Under the pieces are notes generated by a model that saw only the letters and a program-made list of their open reading frames with translations, ran no database searches and had not been told where the DNA came from. A DNA stretch of 45,563 nucleotides from Candidatus Kapaibacterium sp. GTDB lineage: Bacteria; Bacteroidota; Ignavibacteria; Kapaibacteriales; UBA961. Of the stretch, positions 43,033 through 45,563 are shown one piece after another (the first letter of the stretch is position 1; every line of letters starts with the position of its first letter). Location of the stretch: assembly GCA_017302855.1 (NCBI GenBank), contig JAFLBY010000004.1, positions 1 to 45,563 on the forward strand, written 5' to 3'. Both the position numbers and the translations under genes were made by a program.

Positions 43033-43545
43033 CTAATAATTGGATTCATCTCGCCATCGTGAAATAATCCATGGCTCTTGTGGGGTTGCACGGCGAATGC
43101 GCAAATTTACCCGACCTTGTAATCGAATAATATCGGTAGGACTAAAAGTAATAGATAAATTAAATCCACGCGAAATATCTTGCAGTACTGAATCGCCGGT
43201 GGATATAACAATATCATTCCACACTAAATCAAGATTCTGCGATGCTTGAAACAAACCGGCAGTAGAAATCATATCCTGATCGCGTCCCCATGAATTATCA
43301 ATACCGTCATCATAATTACGATAAATAAACGTAAATTCCGGTGCAAGTAATCGCCCATAGGATAATGTGTCTTTAAATTGGTAGGCATAACGAAAATTTT
43401 GAAATACCCCTTCAACAGTTCTTTGATCACCCAGAGTAGTGCTATTATCATCTTTGTCCGATAAAGCGGGCGCAAAAGGATTACATGAAGCAATGCAAAG
43501 AATTGCCGATAGGATAAACAAGATATTTCCGGTTGAAATTGGCAT
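43033..43545 (-). CDS. Lipoprotein with SnoaL/NTF2-like C-terminal domain (tentative)
   Basis: ATG 43545 is preferred over an earlier one at 43584 because it directly starts a lipoprotein signal (MPISTGNILFILSAILCIASC) with the lipobox IASC. The mature protein of about 150 residues (QRTVEGVFQNFRYAYQFKDT, LLAPEFTFIYRNYDDGIDNS, then LQGRVNLRIRRATPQEPWII, RWRDES) has the length and pattern of NTF2-like domains, but the match is only by eye. It is transcribed away from the acyltransferase gene across 78 bases. Function unknown. Confidence 0.78.
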   Translation of the reverse strand: MPISTGNILFILSAILCIASCNPFAPALSDKDDNSTTLGDQRTVEGVFQNFRYAYQFKDTLSYGRLLAPEFTFIYRNYDDGIDNSWGRDQDMISTAGLFQASQNLDLVWNDIVISTGDSVLQDISRGFNLSITFSPTDIIRLQGRVNLRIRRATPQEPWIISRWRDESNY

Positions 43546-43623
43546 CAGAACAAAAGCGCAATGTAGTATAAGAAAACACGTCACAGTGATTGTAAAGCAC
43601 CGATAAAGACGAAAATACGATAT

Positions 43624-44376
43624 ATGAAAGAAAAAACGATAATTACAGCCGCACCATCATCTGTGCACAAATGGTTTTGGGGCAGATATTTTGAGCATCA
43701 GATACGCTCGACATTCTACCGCAGCATGATTGCAGGCGAGGAAAACATCAGTCAATGGAAAGATACACACCATGCGGATGCACCGCTTATTTTGTACTGT
43801 ACACATGGCGGATGGTGGGATGCCGCTGCCACTATTGTGCTGTCATTGCGTGTGCTTCAGCTTGATGCTTATGGTATGATGGAAGATACACAATTAGAAA
43901 AATATCGTTTTTTCCGAAAAATAGGTATGTTCTCCGTCAACCGCTCCGACCCGCGTTCGGCTTTGACTTCCCTTCATTATTGCGCCGACATATTACGTAA
44001 CACATCAAAATCATTGTGGATATTTCCGCAAGGTCAATTAGTGCCGCAAGAATATCGCCCCATTGTTTGTGAATCGGGCATAGGCATCCTTGCTAAATTG
44101 CTTGGCGCCGCATATTTTGCTCCCGTAGCATTACGCTATGATTTTCTGCGTGAACAAAGACCGGAAATGTTTGTTCGCATTGGCAAGCCCGCTCATATAG
44201 TATGGGATGCTGAAAACAATGTCCGCACAATCACCGAATTCTTCACCCAACAATTAACTCATGAATGGGATAGTTTACGTCACGATATTCTCATGCAAAA
44301 CACCCAAGAGTATAGGACCTTCTTGGAAGGCAGTATCTCGATGGAAAAGCGATTCGACAAAATATTGGGCAAATAA
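43624..44376 (+). CDS. PlsC-like lysophospholipid acyltransferase
   Basis: This 250-residue protein shows the acyltransferase motif I variant CTHGGWWDAAATIVLS (HxxxxD, H and D near residues 61 and 66). A middle block IGMFSVNRSDPRSALTS (motif II-like) and motif III IFPQGQLVPQEYRP, with Gln replacing the usual Glu of FPEG, follow. VCESGIGILAKLLGAAYFAP and APVALRYDF match the later family blocks. It should transfer an acyl group from acyl-CoA or acyl-ACP to a glycerophospholipid or similar hydroxyl. The GGWWD and FPQG forms are seen in a branch often linked with carotenoid or glycolipid acylation. No such gene lies next to it, so the substrate is open. No clear Shine-Dalgarno is visible. Confidence 0.87.
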   Translation: MKEKTIITAAPSSVHKWFWGRYFEHQIRSTFYRSMIAGEENISQWKDTHHADAPLILYCTHGGWWDAAATIVLSLRVLQLDAYGMMEDTQLEKYRFFRKIGMFSVNRSDPRSALTSLHYCADILRNTSKSLWIFPQGQLVPQEYRPIVCESGIGILAKLLGAAYFAPVALRYDFLREQRPEMFVRIGKPAHIVWDAENNVRTITEFFTQQLTHEWDSLRHDILMQNTQEYRTFLEGSISMEKRFDKILGK

Positions 44377-44502
44377 TATATGTTCCGACCTAAAAAATTA
44401 GTCATGATACAATAGCAAGAACGATGAGTCAAATGTCATCTTCAATTCTATAGAATCACAATCTCCAAGTCCCTAAAAAATAAAAATTTAGCATAAAACA
44501 CA

Positions 44503-44546
44503 CAACCCCAATCCTTTCCGAAGAGTCTTGGGTTGACTCCGGAAGG
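44503..44546 (+). promoter_or_regulatory. Pseudoknot-like leader of rplM-rpsI
   Basis: CAACCC (44503-44508) pairs with GGGTTG (44530-44535). CCTTTCCG (44513-44520) pairs with CGGAAGG (44540-44546, one bulge). The two helices interleave, as in an H-type pseudoknot. It is about 90 bases before the rplM start, where ribosomal protein autoregulation leaders lie. Confidence 0.5.
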
Positions 44547-44634
44547 TAAACAGCGAATACTTGTTCAATCAATGGAAAGAGTTATATTTGCAAGCTATTG
44601 TGTTTAGCATATTGATTTATAGCAGGAGAAAATC

Positions 44635-45093
44635 GTGCAATCCTCAGCGAAAATCACGAAATCAGTCCGTGAAGTAGATGTACAGCGTAAATGGTACGTT
44701 GTTGATGCAGCGGGCAAAACCCTTGGACGCGTTGCGTCACAGGTGGCAGCAATTATACGCGGTAAAAACAAGCCGTATTTCACGCCTCATGTTGACTGCG
44801 GTGACTTTGTTATCGTTGTCAATGCCTCACAGATTCAGGTGAAAGGCAAGCGTCAGGAACAGAAGGAATACATGCACCATACCGGTTATCCGGGCGGTGA
44901 GCGTTTCCGCAGCTTCAAAGACCTTGTCGTAAGTAAACCCGAAGAAGTCATTGAGTTGGCAGTGAAAGGTATGTTGCCGAAAAACCGTTTGGGTCGCCAA
45001 ATGGGTAAAAAATTGAAAGTATATGCAGGCAGCGAGCATCCCCATGCCGCTCAAGAGCCGGTAGCTCTCGAACTTGCTTTCAATGCATTATAA
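44635..45093 (+). CDS. rplM: 50S ribosomal protein L13
   Basis: This 152-residue protein uses a GTG start with AGGAG 6 bases upstream. It contains [40 protein letters not shown] and [10 protein letters not shown], the standard L13 blocks, and ends with [21 protein letters not shown]13 is an early assembly protein of the large subunit and in several bacteria represses its own operon. rpsI follows 42 bases downstream, the nearly universal rplM-rpsI pair. A short N-terminal extension ([16 protein letters not shown]) is slightly longer than in E. coli. Confidence 0.98.
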   Translation: MQSSAKITKSVREVDVQRKWYVVDAAGKTLGRVASQVAAIIRGKNKPYFTPHVDCGDFVIVVNASQIQVKGKRQEQKEYMHHTGYPGGERFRSFKDLVVSKPEEVIELAVKGMLPKNRLGRQMGKKLKVYAGSEHPHAAQEPVALELAFNAL

Positions 45094-45135
45094 TTAACAG
45101 ATTTAATAACCCCTTTATCCTTCGGAGTATAACTC

Positions 45136-45522
45136 ATGAACGTTATGACGGCAACCGGACGACGCAAAACTGCCATTGCGCAGGTTCGTCTTACGCCGGG
45201 CGCAGGTAAAGTGACGGTCAATTCTCTTCCTATTGAAGAGTATTTTCCTATCGCCTTATCTCGTCTCGAAGCATTGCGCCCATTAACAGTCGCCAAATTA
45301 GAAGGTAGCTTTGATATTTCCATCAAAGTGAATGGCGGCGGTAAAAATGGTCAAGCAGGTGCTGTTCGCCTTGGCATTTCCCGTGCTTTGGTTGAATATA
45401 ATGAGACATTGCGTCCTGCACTGCACAGTGCCGGATTTATGACGCGTGACCCTCGTATGGTCGAGCGTAAAAAATACGGTCAGAAAAAAGCACGGAAACG
45501 CTTCCAATTCTCGAAACGTTAA
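45136..45522 (+). CDS. rpsI: 30S ribosomal protein S9
   Basis: This 128-residue protein has a CGGAG ribosome binding site and the S9 blocks TATGRRKTAIAQVRL, VNGGGKNGQAGAVRLGISRA, DPRMVERKKYGQKKARKRFQ and the invariant C-terminal FSKR, whose tail reaches the P-site tRNA in the 30S subunit. It is complete. A second in-frame Met at position 4 is a possible alternative start. It is co-transcribed with rplM. Confidence 0.98.
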   Translation: MNVMTATGRRKTAIAQVRLTPGAGKVTVNSLPIEEYFPIALSRLEALRPLTVAKLEGSFDISIKVNGGGKNGQAGAVRLGISRALVEYNETLRPALHSAGFMTRDPRMVERKKYGQKKARKRFQFSKR

Positions 45523-45536
45523 TCGTACTTTGTTCT

Positions 45537-45560
45537 GTCGGGGTATGCAATTACTCCGAC
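45537..45560 (+). other. Hairpin after rpsI, at the window edge
   Basis: GTCGGGGT (45537-45544) pairs with ACTCCGAC (45553-45560) with one wobble. The downstream sequence is cut off, so terminator and next-gene leader cannot be distinguished. Confidence 0.45.
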
Positions 45561-45563
45561 ATT

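Overview
ORGANISM. The window looks like a member of the FCB group (Bacteroidota / Chlorobiota / Ignavibacteria / Kapaibacteria-like). At least five secreted proteins carry, or appear to carry, C-terminal type IX secretion (T9SS) sorting domains. Secreted beta-propeller and Asp-box proteins are common. Several promoters match the Bacteroidota-type pattern TTTG-N19/20-TAnnTTTG. Most backbone genes have AGGAG-type ribosome binding sites, which argues against a classical Bacteroidia host. The exact phylum is an inference.

LAYOUT. (1) 1-3340, minus strand: two secreted-protein genes, one cut by the window edge, preceded by a strongly folded, terminator-equipped RNA at 3007-3139 that reads like a leader or small RNA. 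(2) 3343-5880: a helical/Fn3-like protein, then three neighbouring minisatellites that all have a 21-bp period, a low-complexity ORF, and two tandem hairpin-plus-terminator modules. (3) 5880-10300: a one-protein restriction-modification enzyme followed by gene wreckage (including a truncated Fic gene) and a cluster of dispersed GC-rich palindromic repeats. (4) 10308-20490: housekeeping and signalling backbone. This holds a VanZ-like protein, bifunctional NAD(P)H-hydrate repair enzyme, uvrA, a 1403-aa sensor with SpoIIE phosphatase and RsbW-like ATPase in one chain, and a Popeye-like cyclic-nucleotide-binding membrane protein. (5) about 20.5-29.2 kb and 36.5-39.8 kb: accessory genes on the plus strand, many in cassette-like units with their own near-identical promoters and AT-rich leaders usually lacking a Shine-Dalgarno. 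They include a HEAT-like protein, two Fic proteins, an OLD-family nuclease, a nucleotidyltransferase-like + DUF262 pair, a DUF4184 protein, a frameshifted YiiX-like hydrolase, a DUF3667 pair and a possible cysteine peptidase. (6) 29.2-36.5 kb: backbone with a helical protein, a T9SS Asp-box protein and a tandem pair of T9SS paralogues plus a leftover tail of a third. (7) 39.9-45.5 kb: another T9SS Asp-box protein, a Cys-rich secreted protein, a lipoprotein, a PlsC-like acyltransferase, and rplM-rpsI behind a possible pseudoknot leader.

HOW IT FITS TOGETHER. The backbone is a secretion-oriented FCB genome. The accessory segments resemble a defence/toxin cassette island that was added in pieces. 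The best candidates for undescribed systems are the nucleotidyltransferase-like/DUF262 pair (26628-28216), the structured RNA at 3007-3139, the recurring promoter-leader cassette architecture and the phased CGTATCA operator in front of the first Fic gene. No tRNA, rRNA, CRISPR array, integrase or transposase was recognised.
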